A stretch of 64,000 bases of DNA from Verrucomicrobiota bacterium (lineage in GTDB: Bacteria > Verrucomicrobiota > Verrucomicrobiia > Opitutales > Opitutaceae). The number at the start of each line of letters is the position of its first letter. Positions within the stretch are counted from its first letter, which is position 1. This document shows positions 32,763 through 42,659 of the stretch, piece after piece. Made by a program: the position numbers and the translations under genes. Where the stretch lies: contig JACRQG010000007.1 in NCBI GenBank assembly GCA_016222805.1, positions 310,001 to 374,000 of the forward strand, given 5' to 3'. Under the pieces are notes generated by a model. The model ran no database searches, was not told the origin of the DNA, and was given only the letters and a program-made list of their open reading frames with translations.

Positions 32763-35723
32763 ATGTCACCCTGCCTGTCTTGTCTCCTTGCTGGACTCGC
32801 CCGCCGCGCGCTGGCGCCCGTGACCGCCGCGCTTCTCGCCGTCTTCGTTGCCCCTGGACTTCGTGCCGCCGAGGCCGGCGGCGCGGTCGTGACCGGCACG
32901 GTCAGCAATACCGCCACCGGCAACCTGCTCGAGGGGGCGCGCGTGGAGGTCCCTGCGCTGGGCCTCGTCGCGCTCTCCGACAATTCCGGCCGCTACGTCC
33001 TGCCCAACCTGCCCGCCGGCGCGCATGAACTCGTTGTCTCCTACACCGGCCTCGATGCCCAGCGGCGCGCGGTCTCGGTCACCGCCGGCCAGCGGGTCCT
33101 GCAGAACTTCGATCTCACGACCGGCATCTACCAGATGCCGGAGTTCAAGGTGACCGGCGAACGCGAGGGCGGCGCGGCGGCCATCACCATGCAGCGCAAT
33201 GCCGACAACGTGAAGAACGTCGTCGCGATGGATTCATTCGGCAACCTGCCGAACCTGTCCGCCGGCGAGCTCGCCATCCGCCTTCCAGGCGTGGCCGGCC
33301 AGCTCGATGACGAAGGCAATGTCACCGGGGTGATCATCCGCGGCATGCCCTCGACGGCGAACCGCGTGACCGTGGACGGAGGCCTGATCACCAACGTCGG
33401 CGGGATGAACCGGCAGTTCCAGACCCACTCGCTGACGGGCGCGATGTTTGATCAGCTCGAGGTGATCAAGGGTCACCGGCCCGACACGGGCGCCGACTCC
33501 CTCGGCGGCACCGTCAACCTGCGCACCCGCTCCTCGCTCTCGATGCGGGAGCAGCGCCGCGTCACCTACAATGCGTCCGTCCGCTGGGCACCGTCATTCA
33601 CGCAGCAGATCCCGTGGCGCCACGACCATCCCGCCCATCCGCTCATCAACCTCGCCTACCAGGAGGTGTTCGGTGTCCTCGGGGAGCAGCGCAACCTCGG
33701 CGTGTCGGTGAACGCGTTCTATAGCGAGAACGTCGCGGGGTACTACCGGACGATTCGCGATTTCGAGAACACCACGAACCAGCCGGCGTACGTCTGGGAC
33801 TTCTACACCCAGGACGGCTTCAACAACCGCAAGCAGGGGAGCCTGAACGTGAAGTTCGACTACCGCCTCTCCGCCCGGAGCAAGTTCGCACTCAACACGA
33901 TTTACAACGACGCCCACGAGCCCGACAACCGCCTCTTCGAGACACGCGCGACCACGAATCAGACCGCTCCCAACGCGACCACCTCCGGCGTGATCCCGGG
34001 CTACACCAACCGGATTACGCAGGTCCGGCCCGTGGCGGCCTCGGTGATCGACGCCCGTTCGACGATCTTCTCCTTCTTCAACCGCACCCGGCAGCTCGAT
34101 TTCAGCGGCGAGCACACCTTCGATCGCCTCGAGGTGGATCACAGCCTCAACTACAGCCGCACGCACAACAATCTCGGCGGGGGCGCCGGCCCGACGCTCA
34201 CGAACCGGATCACCGGCGTGGGCTGGATCCTCGACCGCACGAAATCGGATCTTTATCCCTCCTTCACGCAGACGGCCGGGCCGGACATCACCAATCCCGC
34301 CAATTACCGCCCGAACGGCCAGCTCACGACGCGGAACAACGATCGCGACATCGAGATCCGCAATGCCCGGGCCAACTTCCGCTATCGCCTGCCGACGGAC
34401 TACTCGATCTTCCTCAAGGCCGGGGCCGACTGGCGCGAGCAGATGGCGCGGGAGGTCAACCGGCAGCGCCGCTGGAACTACACCGGCACGACCGCCCTGC
34501 CGGACGTCCCGTCCTTCCAGACCTTCTCGGCCGAAAAGGGAATCTGGAAGATTCCGACCTGGGATGCGGCCTACCTGCTCAAGGACGGTACGCCCGCGAC
34601 CCCGGCGGTGTGGAACGAGGATCGCTACTACGCGTTGCAGCAGCGCTACGTCGGCACCCGCCAGGTCACGGAGACCGTGACCGCCGGCTATGTGATGGGG
34701 CAGGGGCGGATCGGCCGACTCGGGCTGCTCGCCGGCGTGCGGTCCGAGAAGACCGAGGACGAGAGCTGGGGCTGGGTGCGCAACCGCGTCGGTTCGACGG
34801 CGGCGCAGCAGGTGGCCGACCCGGAGGGCTCGGCGCAGCGCGACTACGCCAACACCCAGCGCCGCATCTCCGGCAGCTACACCAAGTCGTTCCCGAGCGC
34901 GCACCTCACCTATGATCTCCGGCAGGATCTCAAGGCCCGCCTGAGCTGGTCCACGAGCTTCGGCCGGCCGGCCATGACCAACCTCGTGCCCAACGAGACG
35001 GTCAATGAGACCAACCAGACGCTGACCATCAACAATCCCAGCCTGCTGCCCCAGACCGCGACGAATTGGGATGCCACGCTGGAGTACTACTTCGAGCCGG
35101 TCGGCAATCTCTCGGTCGGCTGGTTCCGCAAGGAGATCAAGGACTACCTCGTGAGCGGCCAGATCGTCGGATCGGTGGCGAGTGGCGCCGACAACGGCTT
35201 CAACGGCGACTATGCCGGCTTCCAGCTGTTGACCACCCTGAATGCCGGCACGGCCTACGTGCAGGGCTGGGAGGTGTCCTACCAGCAGCAGTTCACCTTC
35301 CTGCCAGGCCTGCTCAAGGGGCTCGCGCTCTCCGCCAACTACACGTCGCTCCTCACCCACGGCGACTTCGGCGGCACCGCTTACCGCTCGACCAACGAGG
35401 TGACCGGCTTCGTGCCGCGCACCGCCAACCTCAGCCTGTCCTGGCGCCATCGGAGCTTCAGCGCGCGCCTGCTCTACAACTACACGAGCGACTACATCCT
35501 GGCCTTCACCGCGGCTTCCCTCGGGCGCAACCAGTACCGCCTGAAGCGGGAGATCGTGAACCTGGGGGTCTCGTACCAGCTCAACCCGCGCCTCAGCCTG
35601 ACCGCCGACGTGTCGAATCTCTTCAACGAACCGGTCACGCAATACCGCGGCATCAAGGACCAGATGGAGCGCACGCTGATCCACGGCGTCACCATCAACT
35701 TCGGCGTGAGCGGCCGGTTCTGA
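32763..35723 (+). CDS. TonB-dependent receptor 1
   Basis: The 986-residue outer-membrane receptor has a signal peptide, a carboxypeptidase-like regulatory domain (about residues 40-120; VTGTVSNTATGNLLEGARV), a plug (LSAGELAIRLPGVAGQLDDE, VIIRGMPSTANRVTVDGG) and a C-terminal barrel ending in NFGVSGRF with a terminal aromatic. Receptors of this layout import oligosaccharides or their breakdown products with TonB energy. It is the first gene after the LacI-controlled promoter and is followed 8 nt later by an FG-GAP protein. No SusD-like partner is present. The substrate is unknown. Confidence 0.92.
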   Translation: MSPCLSCLLAGLARRALAPVTAALLAVFVAPGLRAAEAGGAVVTGTVSNTATGNLLEGARVEVPALGLVALSDNSGRYVLPNLPAGAHELVVSYTGLDAQRRAVSVTAGQRVLQNFDLTTGIYQMPEFKVTGEREGGAAAITMQRNADNVKNVVAMDSFGNLPNLSAGELAIRLPGVAGQLDDEGNVTGVIIRGMPSTANRVTVDGGLITNVGGMNRQFQTHSLTGAMFDQLEVIKGHRPDTGADSLGGTVNLRTRSSLSMREQRRVTYNASVRWAPSFTQQIPWRHDHPAHPLINLAYQEVFGVLGEQRNLGVSVNAFYSENVAGYYRTIRDFENTTNQPAYVWDFYTQDGFNNRKQGSLNVKFDYRLSARSKFALNTIYNDAHEPDNRLFETRATTNQTAPNATTSGVIPGYTNRITQVRPVAASVIDARSTIFSFFNRTRQLDFSGEHTFDRLEVDHSLNYSRTHNNLGGGAGPTLTNRITGVGWILDRTKSDLYPSFTQTAGPDITNPANYRPNGQLTTRNNDRDIEIRNARANFRYRLPTDYSIFLKAGADWREQMAREVNRQRRWNYTGTTALPDVPSFQTFSAEKGIWKIPTWDAAYLLKDGTPATPAVWNEDRYYALQQRYVGTRQVTETVTAGYVMGQGRIGRLGLLAGVRSEKTEDESWGWVRNRVGSTAAQQVADPEGSAQRDYANTQRRISGSYTKSFPSAHLTYDLRQDLKARLSWSTSFGRPAMTNLVPNETVNETNQTLTINNPSLLPQTATNWDATLEYYFEPVGNLSVGWFRKEIKDYLVSGQIVGSVASGADNGFNGDYAGFQLLTTLNAGTAYVQGWEVSYQQQFTFLPGLLKGLALSANYTSLLTHGDFGGTAYRSTNEVTGFVPRTANLSLSWRHRSFSARLLYNYTSDYILAFTAASLGRNQYRLKREIVNLGVSYQLNPRLSLTADVSNLFNEPVTQYRGIKDQMERTLIHGVTINFGVSGRF

Positions 35724-35731
35724 ACCCTTCC

Positions 35732-37771
35732 ATGAAGCCATCCTTGTTCGCTACCTTCGGCTTGGGAATCGGCCTGACGGCCTCCGCGATGGCCGCCGCG
35801 CCGGCCCCGGCCGCGGAGCCGCTTTCCCGCCTAGCGCACCACACCCCGGGGCTCCTCGCCGATCTCGGCGTCGGCCTCTGGGCCTGGCCGCTGCCCCTCG
35901 ATTACAACCGCGACGGCCTGATGGATCTCGTGGTGGTATGCACCGACAAGCCCTACAACGGCACCTGGTATTTCGAGAACAGCGGGGAGGTCGACCCCCA
36001 GCTCCGCCTGCCGATTTTCAAGCCGGCCCGGCTGCTCGGCAAGTCGGCTCCCTCGGCGGGCATCTCCTACGTCACCGGCCAGCCCATCGTCACCGCCACC
36101 GCCTCGGTCAAGCAGGGCGACGTCTACGCCTACCGGGGCAACGTCTTCCCTGACTTCCTGAATTCGCGGTTCGACAAGCCCGCCAAGATCGCCGCGCCCG
36201 AGAAGATTCTCACCGAGGCCGGCAACATCCGCCAGAACCAGTGGAAGTTCGTCGACTACGACGGCGACGGCGCCCTCGACCTCACGATCGGCATCGACTT
36301 CTGGGGCGACTACGGGTGGGACGCCGCCTTCAACGCCGCCGGCGACTGGATTCGCGGGCCCCTTCACGGCTACGTCTACCTGCTGCGCAACACCGGCACC
36401 ACCGCGAAGCCGGTCTACGCCGAACCCGTCCGGGTCCACGCGGGCGGCAAGCCCGTCGATCCCTTTGGCATGCCCTCGCCGATGTGGGGCGACTTCGACG
36501 GCGACGGCGACCTCGACCTGATCTGCGGCGAATTCCGCGACAGTTTCACCTTCTATGAGAATACCGGCACGCGCACCAAGCCGGAGTACGCGGCCGGTCG
36601 CCAGCTTCTGGTCGGCGGCGCGCCCCTGCTGATGGACCTGTGCATGATCACGCCCACCGCGGTCGACTTCGATGGCGACGGCGATCTCGACATCGTGTGC
36701 GGCGACGAGGACGGTCGGGTCGCCTTCATCGAGAACACCGGCAAGGTGTCCAGCGGCACACCGCAGTTCCTTCCGCCGCGCTACTTCCGGCAGTTTGCCG
36801 CCGACGTGAAGTTCGGGGCGCTCGCCACGCCGTACGCCTTCGACTGGGACGGCGACGGCGACGAAGACCTGATTTCGGGCAATTCCGCGGGCTATGTCGC
36901 GTTCATCGAGAATCTCGGCGGCACCCCGGTGCGGTGGGCGGCGCCCCGTTACCTCACCGCCGGAGGCCGGGTCATCCGCGAGCAGGCCGGACCCAACGGC
37001 TCAATCCAGGGGCCGGCGGAGGCGAAGTGGGGTTACTCGATCCTCAGCGTCGCCGACTGGGATGGCGATGGTCTGCCCGACCTCATGACCAACGGCATCT
37101 GGGGCAAGGTGGTTTGGTATCGGAACATCGGCACGCGCACGGCCCCGCGACTCGCTCCCGCGCAGCCGGTGGAGGTGGCGCCCGGCACCACTTCGCCCAA
37201 GCCGGCCTGGAACTGGTGGAACCCGCAGGGCCGCGAATTCGTCACGCAGTGGCGCACGACCCCGCAGATGATCGACTGGAACGGCGACGGCTTGATGGAT
37301 CTGGTCATGGCGGATCACGAGGGGTACCTCGCGCTCTTCGAGCGCAAGCGCGCTGCCGATGGTTCGCTTGTCCTCTCCGCTGCGCAGCGCGTTTTCTGGA
37401 GCGAGGGCGCGAGCGTGTTCAACAGCAACGGGCAGCCGCAGAACAAGGAATCCGGGCTCCTGCAGATCAACAACGGCGTCAACGGTCGCGGCGGCCGCCG
37501 CACCTTCTGCATCGTGGATTGGGATGGCGACGGCCAGCGCGATCTTCTCATGAACAGCAGCCCCAACGTGAACTTCTTCCGCGGGCTGGGCCGCGATGCC
37601 CAGGGGCGTTGGAAGTTCCGGGATGAAGGGCCGGTCAGTCCGTACGTGCTGGCGGGTCACGCCACCAAACCCACGACGGGCGATTGGGACAAGGATGGGC
37701 TTCCCGATCTCCTCATCGGGGCGGAGGACGGCTTCTTTTATCAGGTGAAGAACCCGCGGGCCCGCCGGTAG
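35732..37771 (+). CDS. Exported FG-GAP/VCBS repeat protein
   Basis: The 679-residue protein has a signal peptide (KPSLFATFGLGIGLTASAMA) and nine calcium-loop repeats of the D-x-[DN]-x-D-G type, for example DYDGDGALDL, DFDGDGDLDL, DWDGDGLPDL and DWDKDGLPDL. These predict a seven- or eight-bladed beta-propeller of the integrin/VCBS kind. No catalytic motif is recognised. It follows the TonB receptor by 8 nt and probably binds or processes the same glycan at the cell surface or in the periplasm. It could also be a lyase of an undescribed type; this cannot be judged from sequence. Confidence 0.8.
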   Translation: MKPSLFATFGLGIGLTASAMAAAPAPAAEPLSRLAHHTPGLLADLGVGLWAWPLPLDYNRDGLMDLVVVCTDKPYNGTWYFENSGEVDPQLRLPIFKPARLLGKSAPSAGISYVTGQPIVTATASVKQGDVYAYRGNVFPDFLNSRFDKPAKIAAPEKILTEAGNIRQNQWKFVDYDGDGALDLTIGIDFWGDYGWDAAFNAAGDWIRGPLHGYVYLLRNTGTTAKPVYAEPVRVHAGGKPVDPFGMPSPMWGDFDGDGDLDLICGEFRDSFTFYENTGTRTKPEYAAGRQLLVGGAPLLMDLCMITPTAVDFDGDGDLDIVCGDEDGRVAFIENTGKVSSGTPQFLPPRYFRQFAADVKFGALATPYAFDWDGDGDEDLISGNSAGYVAFIENLGGTPVRWAAPRYLTAGGRVIREQAGPNGSIQGPAEAKWGYSILSVADWDGDGLPDLMTNGIWGKVVWYRNIGTRTAPRLAPAQPVEVAPGTTSPKPAWNWWNPQGREFVTQWRTTPQMIDWNGDGLMDLVMADHEGYLALFERKRAADGSLVLSAAQRVFWSEGASVFNSNGQPQNKESGLLQINNGVNGRGGRRTFCIVDWDGDGQRDLLMNSSPNVNFFRGLGRDAQGRWKFRDEGPVSPYVLAGHATKPTTGDWDKDGLPDLLIGAEDGFFYQVKNPRARR

Positions 37772-37896
37772 TGATCATTCCCTTACGTTGCTCTGTCCTT
37801 ACCGGGATGGCCGGTGGCCGGGGGGATTCCGCCCCGGGGCCGTTCGCGCCGATGCTTCGTCGCCGCACCTGACTCTCCTTCGCTTCCACTTCCTCC

Positions 37897-38817
37897 ATGT
37901 CCTCACCCTTCCGTCCCAGCGGCATATACTCCGCACAGTGGCTCCCGGTTGATTCCGCCGGCCGGCTCGACCGCGCCAGCCTCGCGACCCATGTCGCCTT
38001 CGAGAAGCAGGCGGGCATCGACGGCTTCCTTGGCCTCGGCAGCACCGGGGAGTTTCCGCACTTCTCCCCGGACGAGCGCAAGCAGGTGCTCGCCGCGCTG
38101 GCCGAGCTGGCCGCCCCGCTGCCCGTCATCGCCAACATCACGGACATCCGCCCCCGTGTGGCGGTCGAGCTCGGCCGCTTCGCCAAGTCGCTCGGCCTGC
38201 CTGCGGTCTCGCTGATGCCGCCGATGTTCTTTCCGATGTCGCAGGATGACATCCTCGCCTATTTCCTGCATGTGGCGGAAGCGGTGGATCTGCCCGTGAT
38301 GCTGTACAACTTCCCCGAGCTCACGGGCAAACGGATCGACCTGCCCACCATCGCGGCCTTCGCCGATCGCGCGCCCATGTGCGCGATCAAGCAGAGCGGC
38401 GGGGAGTTTGCCTACCACCGCGACCTCATCGCCCTCGGTCGGGAGAAGCACTACGCGGTCATGTCCGGGGCGGACACGCGGTTGACGGAAGTCTTCGCGC
38501 TGGGAGGCGCGGGTTGCACCGGCGGGCTTGTCAACCTCGTGCCCGAGCTGATGCTCGACATCCACCGCTGCTGCGCCGCCGGGCGCGTCGGGGATGCGGC
38601 CGAATCCGCCGCCCGGATGGTGCAGTTCGGCCGCGTGATCGACCAGCTGGCCTTCCCGCCGAACGTGGCCGCGGGGCTGGCGGCCCGCGGCTTCCAACCC
38701 GGTGCGTTCAAGTCGATCCTCTCGCCGGTGTCGCAGGATCTGGTGCGGAAGATCGAACGCGAACTGCGGGCACTCTACGTACAATGGGGACTCGCCCTCG
38801 GGCCGCTCGCCGCGTGA
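37897..38817 (+). CDS. DapA/NanA-superfamily aldolase
   Basis: The 306-residue TIM-barrel class I aldolase has the Schiff-base lysine K165 (CAIKQSGG), the tyrosine Y137 (MLYNFPELTG) and the G-S-T-G-E phosphate/carboxylate loop (GLGSTGEFPHF). Members cleave or form C-C bonds next to a pyruvate unit: dihydrodipicolinate synthase, N-acetylneuraminate lyase and keto-deoxy sugar aldolases. The company of Asp-box proteins, a receptor and an MFS carrier points to catabolism of a sugar acid rather than lysine synthesis. It starts 125 nt after the FG-GAP gene. The precise substrate is open. Confidence 0.87.
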   Translation: MSSPFRPSGIYSAQWLPVDSAGRLDRASLATHVAFEKQAGIDGFLGLGSTGEFPHFSPDERKQVLAALAELAAPLPVIANITDIRPRVAVELGRFAKSLGLPAVSLMPPMFFPMSQDDILAYFLHVAEAVDLPVMLYNFPELTGKRIDLPTIAAFADRAPMCAIKQSGGEFAYHRDLIALGREKHYAVMSGADTRLTEVFALGGAGCTGGLVNLVPELMLDIHRCCAAGRVGDAAESAARMVQFGRVIDQLAFPPNVAAGLAARGFQPGAFKSILSPVSQDLVRKIERELRALYVQWGLALGPLAA

Positions 38818-38908
38818 ACTCCTTCCGCCCGCCGCTGCCGGGTGGTTCCTTTATGCGGCCACCCGCCCGGGCTCGTCGTCCTTCGCCCCCAACCGCTTTC
38901 CTCCCCGC

Positions 38909-40147
38909 ATGACCCAGCCCGCCAACCTTGCCCGCTACGCCTGGTACGTCGTCGCCCTGCTCTTCCCGGTCGCCTTGCTGAACTACCTCGATCGGCAGAT
39001 GCTCGCGACCATGAAGGCCTCGATGGTGGGAGACATCCCCACCATCGCCAACAAGGCCGACTGGGGTTTCGTCCTTGGCTGCTTCAAATGGACCTATGCG
39101 GTCCTGAGCCCCTTTGGGGGATATATTGCGGATCGGTTCAGCAAGCGCTGGGTCATCACGACGAGCCTGTTTGTCTGGTCCGCGGTGACCTGGTGGACGG
39201 GCCATGTGACGACTTTCCACGAACTCGTGGCTGCCCGGGCCCTGATGGGAATCAGTGAGGCGTTCTACATCCCGTGTGCGCTCGCCCTGATCTCGGAGTA
39301 TCACACCGGCTTCACGCGCTCCCGCGCGGTCGGGATGCATCAAACGGGGATCTACATCGGGCAGATCCTCGGCGGTTTCGCCGGGTACATTGCCGACTCG
39401 CCCGATCACGGCTGGCGCTGGGCGTTTTCCACCTGCGGCATGATCGGCGTGGTCTACGCGCTGCCGCTGCTCGCGGCGCTGCGGGATCCGGTGCGGCCGG
39501 TCCCGGTGTCGGGACCGGTGAAGGAGGAATCCCACCTGGGGGTGTTCCGGGCCCTGCTCGGCAACCGCAACTTCATCCTCCTGGTGCTCTACTTCACGCT
39601 GCCCGCGATCGCCGGCTGGGTGGTGCGCGACTGGATGCCGGAGATCCTGCGCGAGAAGTTCAACCTCGGGCAGGGCAAGGCCGGCGTCAGCGCGATCCTC
39701 TATGTGCAGATCGCCTCGATGGTCGGTGCGGTGATTGGCGGGGCGCTCGCGGACAAGTGGATGCACTCCACCTCGCGGGGCCGCATCTTCACGAGCGCGA
39801 TCGGGATGATGCTGTTCCTGCCCGCGCTCTTCAGCGTGGGCAACGCCGGCACCCTGACCATGGCCATCGTCGGCCTGATGGTCTTCGGGCTCGGCTGGGG
39901 TTTCTTCGACTGCAACAACATGCCGATTCTCTGCCAGATCACCCGCCCCGAATGGCGCGCCACCGGCTACGGGATCATGAACCTCGTCAGCATCAGTTGC
40001 GGCGGCTTCGGCGACTGGGCCTTTGGCTGGCTCCGCGATCGCCACGTGCCCCTGAACCTCATCTTCGGCGTGTTCGCCGGCGTCGCCCTGCTTTCCGTCG
40101 TCATCGTCCTGCTCATCAAACCTCACGAAGAAAAGAACCCCGCCTAG
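38909..40147 (+). CDS. MFS transporter, hexuronate/ACS type
   Basis: The 412-residue carrier has 12 predicted helices and MFS signatures: NYLDRQMLATM in helix 1, GGYIADRFSKRW in the 2-3 loop and ALMGISEAFYIPCALAL in helix 4. The NYLDR start is usual in the anion:cation symporter branch, which includes ExuT and sialate or sugar-acid carriers. It follows the aldolase gene by 91 nt and would carry the aldolase substrate across the inner membrane. The branch assignment rests on motifs only. Confidence 0.85.
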   Translation: MTQPANLARYAWYVVALLFPVALLNYLDRQMLATMKASMVGDIPTIANKADWGFVLGCFKWTYAVLSPFGGYIADRFSKRWVITTSLFVWSAVTWWTGHVTTFHELVAARALMGISEAFYIPCALALISEYHTGFTRSRAVGMHQTGIYIGQILGGFAGYIADSPDHGWRWAFSTCGMIGVVYALPLLAALRDPVRPVPVSGPVKEESHLGVFRALLGNRNFILLVLYFTLPAIAGWVVRDWMPEILREKFNLGQGKAGVSAILYVQIASMVGAVIGGALADKWMHSTSRGRIFTSAIGMMLFLPALFSVGNAGTLTMAIVGLMVFGLGWGFFDCNNMPILCQITRPEWRATGYGIMNLVSISCGGFGDWAFGWLRDRHVPLNLIFGVFAGVALLSVVIVLLIKPHEEKNPA

Positions 40148-40258
40148 CGCGGGTCGCGCGTGCTTTCCAGGAGCTCCAACCGAGAAGCCGCCGCCCGGCA
40201 GCGCAGGCGAAGGGCGCCTCGGGCAGGTTCCTTTCACCCCTTCCACCACCTAATCCCC

Positions 40259-41311
40259 ATGAGACCCTCCTCCCTGTTGTTCTTGTTGTTCTGGATCGCC
40301 GGCGCGGCCGTGGCCGGCGCGGCGTCCCCCGCGGCGCTGCTCACGCACGAGTTCGTCTACGAGAAGGCGTCCTATCCGTCGTGCCACGCCTCGACCATCG
40401 TGGAGCCGGCGCCCGGCCAGCTTGTCGCGGCGTGGTTTGGCGGCACGGCGGAGAAGAACCCGGATGTCGGCATCTGGGTGTCACATTATGATCGGGCCGC
40501 GAAGCGATGGACGCCGGGCGTCGAGGTGGCCAATGGCGTGCAACGCGACGGCAAGCGCCACCCGACGTGGAATCCGGTGCTCTTCCAGCCCCGCGGTGGC
40601 GCGCCGCTGATGCTCTTCTACAAGGTCGGCCCGTCGCCGCAGACGTGGTGGGGTGAGGTCCGCACCAGTACCGACGGAGGTCGTTCCTGGAGTGCCGCGC
40701 GCCGCCTGCCGGACGGCATCTATGGACCGATCAAGAACAAGCCGGTCCAGCTCCCCGACGGCACGATTCTGTCTCCCACCAGCGACGAGACCGACGAGCG
40801 CCCGAGCAAGTGGCGCATCTATTTCGAGCGCAGCACGGATGGAGGGGCGACCTGGACCAAGACACCGTTCTTCAACGATGGCGTCGCGATCGGCGCCATC
40901 CAGCCCAGCATCCTCTTCCCCGATGGCCCGAGTGGTTCCCGGCTCCAGGCCGTGGGTCGCACCCGCCAGGGCAAGGTGTTCACGATTTCCTCGACCGATG
41001 CCGGAAAGACCTGGGGCGCAATCGCCCTGCTCGACGGCGTGCCGAACCCGAACTCCGGCACCGACGCCGTGACCCTGCGAGACGGCCGCCATGTGCTGGT
41101 CTACAATCCCGTGCCGAAGGGCCGCACGCCGCTGGTCGTCGCGGTCTCGCGCGACGGCCGCGAGTGGCAGCAATGTCTCACGCTGGAGGATCAGCCCGGG
41201 GAGTACTCCTACCCGGCGGTGATCCAGACGGCTGACGGGCGGTTGCACGTCACCTACACCTGGAAGCGCCAGCGGATCCGCCACGCGGTGATCGATCCGG
41301 CGAAGCTATGA
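40259..41311 (+). CDS. Exported Asp-box (BNR) sialidase-fold hydrolase
   Basis: The 350-residue protein has a signal peptide (LLFLLFWIAGAAVAGAAS) and a six-bladed propeller with Asp-boxes STDGGRSW, STDGGATW and STDAGKTW. An N-terminal YEKASYPSCHASTIVE and a GKRHPTWNPVLF strand resemble the sialidase-like family that includes rhamnogalacturonan-active enzymes in gut bacteria. It overlaps the next gene (ATGA). Whether it cleaves sialic acid cannot be claimed, because the arginine triad and Tyr/Glu pair cannot be assigned confidently by eye. Confidence 0.82.
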   Translation: MRPSSLLFLLFWIAGAAVAGAASPAALLTHEFVYEKASYPSCHASTIVEPAPGQLVAAWFGGTAEKNPDVGIWVSHYDRAAKRWTPGVEVANGVQRDGKRHPTWNPVLFQPRGGAPLMLFYKVGPSPQTWWGEVRTSTDGGRSWSAARRLPDGIYGPIKNKPVQLPDGTILSPTSDETDERPSKWRIYFERSTDGGATWTKTPFFNDGVAIGAIQPSILFPDGPSGSRLQAVGRTRQGKVFTISSTDAGKTWGAIALLDGVPNPNSGTDAVTLRDGRHVLVYNPVPKGRTPLVVAVSRDGREWQQCLTLEDQPGEYSYPAVIQTADGRLHVTYTWKRQRIRHAVIDPAKL

Positions 41312-42585
41312 TCGGTTTGCTCCGGCTGGCGTTTGGCCTCCTCGCAGGCCTCGCGGGCGGGTGGCTGCCCGCCGCCGAGACGCGCGATCTTCCGCCGGTC
41401 GATCGGGTGAGCGGGCCCCCGCCGGGGGTCGTCGTGTTTGCGAGCCCGGATCGGGAGAAGTTCTTCTGCGGCTCGCCGAGCATCATCATCCTCCCGGATG
41501 GATCCTATCTCGTGTCCCATGATATTGGCGGCAGGCACGACCGCGCCGGCCACACCGTGCTGCAGGCCTCCACCGATCGGGGCGCGAGCTGGCGGCAGGT
41601 CGGCGAGGTGAGCAACCAGAAATGGTCGACGCTGTTCCAGCATCGCGGGGCCGTGTACCTCATCGGCACTTCGGCCCGACCGGGCGACATGATCATCCGC
41701 CGGTCGACGGATGGCGGGCGCACCTGGACCGACCCGGTCGACGGGCGCCACGGCCTGCTCGCCCAGGGCAAGTACCACTGCGCGCCCACGCCCGTCGTGG
41801 TTCACCGCGGCCGGATCTGGCGCGCCTTCGAGCAATTCGCCGAGACCGCGCCCGTGCGGGCCTTTGGCGCCTTCGTGATGTCCGCCCCGGAGGCGGCCGA
41901 CCTGCTGGAGGCGAGCGCCTGGACGCGCAGCAACGCCCTCACGCACCAGCGGGACTGGCTGGCGACGCGCAATGGCGAATGGCTCGAGGGCAACGTCGTC
42001 GTCACCCCGCAGGGCGGGCTGGTCGACATCCTCCGCGTCGAGTCGCATCCCGCGATCGGCGCGCCTTTCGCCCTGCCCGGCGCCAACGCCCGCATCCCGC
42101 GCTTCGAAGTGGCGGCGGCGTTGCCGATCGCCGCGGATGGCCGCACCGTGAGTTTCGATCCGACCCGCGACTACCTCCACTTCATCGGCAGCGAGGCGAA
42201 GTTCACGATCCGTTTTGACGAGCGCTCCGGGCGCTACTGGAGCATCGGATCCAAGATCACCAATCCGCACACGGGTTACGCCTGGCTCTACACCCCCCAC
42301 CACCAGCGCAACGTGCTCTCGCTCACCTCGTCCACCGACCTGCGCACCTGGGAGGAGCGTTGCCGCCTGCTCCGTTTCCGCGAGGGCCAGGTCGTCACCA
42401 AGGAGGAGTCGCGGGTCGGCTTCCAGTATGTCGACTGGCAGTTCGACGGCGAGGACCTCATCGCGGTGTGCCGCACCTCGTGGAACGGCCTCAACTACCA
42501 CGACGCGAACTTCATCACCTTTCACCGCGTGCGGAACTTTCGCACGCTGACCCTCTCGGACTCCCCGCCTGCCTTGGGCCCATGA
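41308..42585 (+). CDS. Exported sialidase-like protein with TFHRVRNF C-terminus (paralogue A)
   Basis: The 425-residue protein has a signal peptide, Asp-boxes STDRGASW and STDGGRTW, and a long propeller region with GSPSIIILPDGSYLVSHD and VGFQYVDWQFDGEDL. It ends with NFITFHRVRNFRTL. Two further proteins in the window share this C-terminal signature (53135-54457 and the broken gene at 62379-63510), so they form a family separate from the Asp-box protein just upstream. The start overlaps that gene's stop. A glycoside-hydrolase or binding role in the same pathway is likely; the specificity is unknown. Confidence 0.8.
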   Translation: MIGLLRLAFGLLAGLAGGWLPAAETRDLPPVDRVSGPPPGVVVFASPDREKFFCGSPSIIILPDGSYLVSHDIGGRHDRAGHTVLQASTDRGASWRQVGEVSNQKWSTLFQHRGAVYLIGTSARPGDMIIRRSTDGGRTWTDPVDGRHGLLAQGKYHCAPTPVVVHRGRIWRAFEQFAETAPVRAFGAFVMSAPEAADLLEASAWTRSNALTHQRDWLATRNGEWLEGNVVVTPQGGLVDILRVESHPAIGAPFALPGANARIPRFEVAAALPIAADGRTVSFDPTRDYLHFIGSEAKFTIRFDERSGRYWSIGSKITNPHTGYAWLYTPHHQRNVLSLTSSTDLRTWEERCRLLRFREGQVVTKEESRVGFQYVDWQFDGEDLIAVCRTSWNGLNYHDANFITFHRVRNFRTLTLSDSPPALGP

Positions 42586-42659
42586 GCATGTCCCGGCTTC
42601 GCAGTCCCGCGGGTGGGGGAGCCTGATCGGATTGCGTCAGTTTCATCCCGCCCGTCATC

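Noticed and set aside
40259-42585. True sialidases and a sialic acid catabolic locus
   Set aside because: Asp-boxes, a NanA-like aldolase and an O-acetylesterase fit sialic acid, but the catalytic arginine triad cannot be assigned and no epimerase, kinase or deacetylase of the pathway is present; pectin-type functions nearby fit equally well.
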